Source of the DNA: JBMNUL01 sp050946255
GTDB taxonomy: Bacteria > Actinomycetota > Coriobacteriia > Coriobacteriales > CADBOM01
Direction of reading: 5' to 3'
DNA length: 5,464 nucleotides
Assembly: GCA_050946255.1 (NCBI GenBank)
Contig: JBMNUL010000169.1
Span: 1-5,464 of the forward strand
The translations under genes and the position numbers were made by a program. Positions 5,019 through 5,464 of this stretch are shown here, in pieces. The notes beneath the pieces are model-generated. The model ran no database searches and was not told the DNA's origin. It saw only the letters and a list, made by a program, of their open reading frames with translations. The first letter of the stretch is position 1, and every line of letters begins with the position of its first letter.

Positions 5019-5464
5019 TTGCTCCAGGCAATATACGACGCGATGGATCCGGTGGCCTTCACCATTGGCCCGTTTGAGGTCAGATGGTATGGGCTTGCCT
5101 ATCTTTTCGCATTCATAATCGGCGCCATCCTCGCATACAAGATTGCACGCAGATGGAAGATGGGAGTCAGCGTCGATGACATGACAATCTTCCTCATCGC
5201 CCTTATCATCGGCGCTGTTTTCGGCGCTCGCCTTGGATACGTTCTGTTCTATGGCAATGGATACTACCTTTCGCACCCCGACGAGATACTTGCCTTCCAC
5301 AACGGTGGAATGTCGTTTCACGGTGGAGTGATAGGTGCATTCATCGGCGGTTTTATTGCAAGTAGGATCACCAAGGTGAATTTTCTCGCAATGGCAGATG
5401 TCATTGCGGTAGTCGCGCCCATCGGCTTGTTCCTTGGAAGATGCGCCAACTTCATCAACGGCGA
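5019..5464 (+). CDS. lgt: Prolipoprotein diacylglyceryl transferase, N-terminal part (cut by window end)
   Basis: Lgt is an integral membrane enzyme that transfers diacylglycerol from phosphatidylglycerol to the lipobox cysteine of prolipoproteins, the first step of lipoprotein maturation. The 148 complete codons visible include family marks: DPVAFTIGPFEVRWYGLAY (10-28), HNGGMSFHGGVIG (94-106), where H101 corresponds to the essential E. coli H103, and GRCANFING (140-148), where R141 and N144 match the R143/N146 signature. Hydrophobic spans near 24-41, 55-78, 102-115 and 125-140 fit its transmembrane helices. About half the protein lies beyond the window. The start is placed at TTG 5019 because GGAG (5009-5012) is six bases upstream; the in-frame ATG 5043, eight codons later, lacks a ribosome binding site. 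The frame is open and intact up to the window edge. Confidence 0.95.
   Translation, partial: MLQAIYDAMDPVAFTIGPFEVRWYGLAYLFAFIIGAILAYKIARRWKMGVSVDDMTIFLIALIIGAVFGARLGYVLFYGNGYYLSHPDEILAFHNGGMSFHGGVIGAFIGGFIASRITKVNFLAMADVIAVVAPIGLFLGRCANFING

Overview
The window runs from the 3' end of an rRNA operon into a set of ordinary protein genes. The rRNA has actinobacterial-type 5S features and a very GC-rich spacer, while the protein genes are closer to 50% G+C. Together with Shine-Dalgarno starts that include GTG and TTG, this suggests a mid-GC actinobacterium, most likely a Coriobacteriia (Eggerthellaceae-like) gut or oral anaerobe. That placement is an inference from composition and remembered family features, not from a search.

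Region by region. Bases 1-~382 are the 3' end of 23S rRNA (+), about 150 bases of GC-rich spacer follow without a tRNA, then 5S rRNA (~537-654) and a strong terminator (696-716). A second, triple-palindrome terminator (735-774) separates the rRNA operon from two convergent minus-strand genes: a crotonase-fold enoyl-CoA hydratase (866-1669) and, upstream of it, a patatin-like phospholipase (1842-2798). The gap from 2799 to 3341 has no convincing gene. It holds the phospholipase promoter, an array of three 82-83 bp tandem repeats (2876-~3123), and the leader of the next plus-strand gene.

From 3342 all genes are on the plus strand: an Nfu/NifU C-terminal-domain Fe-S carrier (3342-3620) with its own terminator; a possible short cysteine-rich leader ORF (3794-3865); a two-gene unit coupled by a TGATG overlap, made of a small eight-cysteine protein (3898-4149) and a zinc-ribbon protein with long acidic tracts (4149-4886); and the start of lgt (prolipoprotein diacylglyceryl transferase), cut by the window end.

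The genes do not form one pathway. The parts most worth a second look are the tandem repeat, whose minus-strand reading shows mostly synonymous differences between copies although the copies sit in different frames; and the leader of the cysteine-rich/zinc-ribbon operon, where a Cys-containing uORF overlaps mutually exclusive hairpins in a layout resembling attenuation. Neither is proven by sequence alone.
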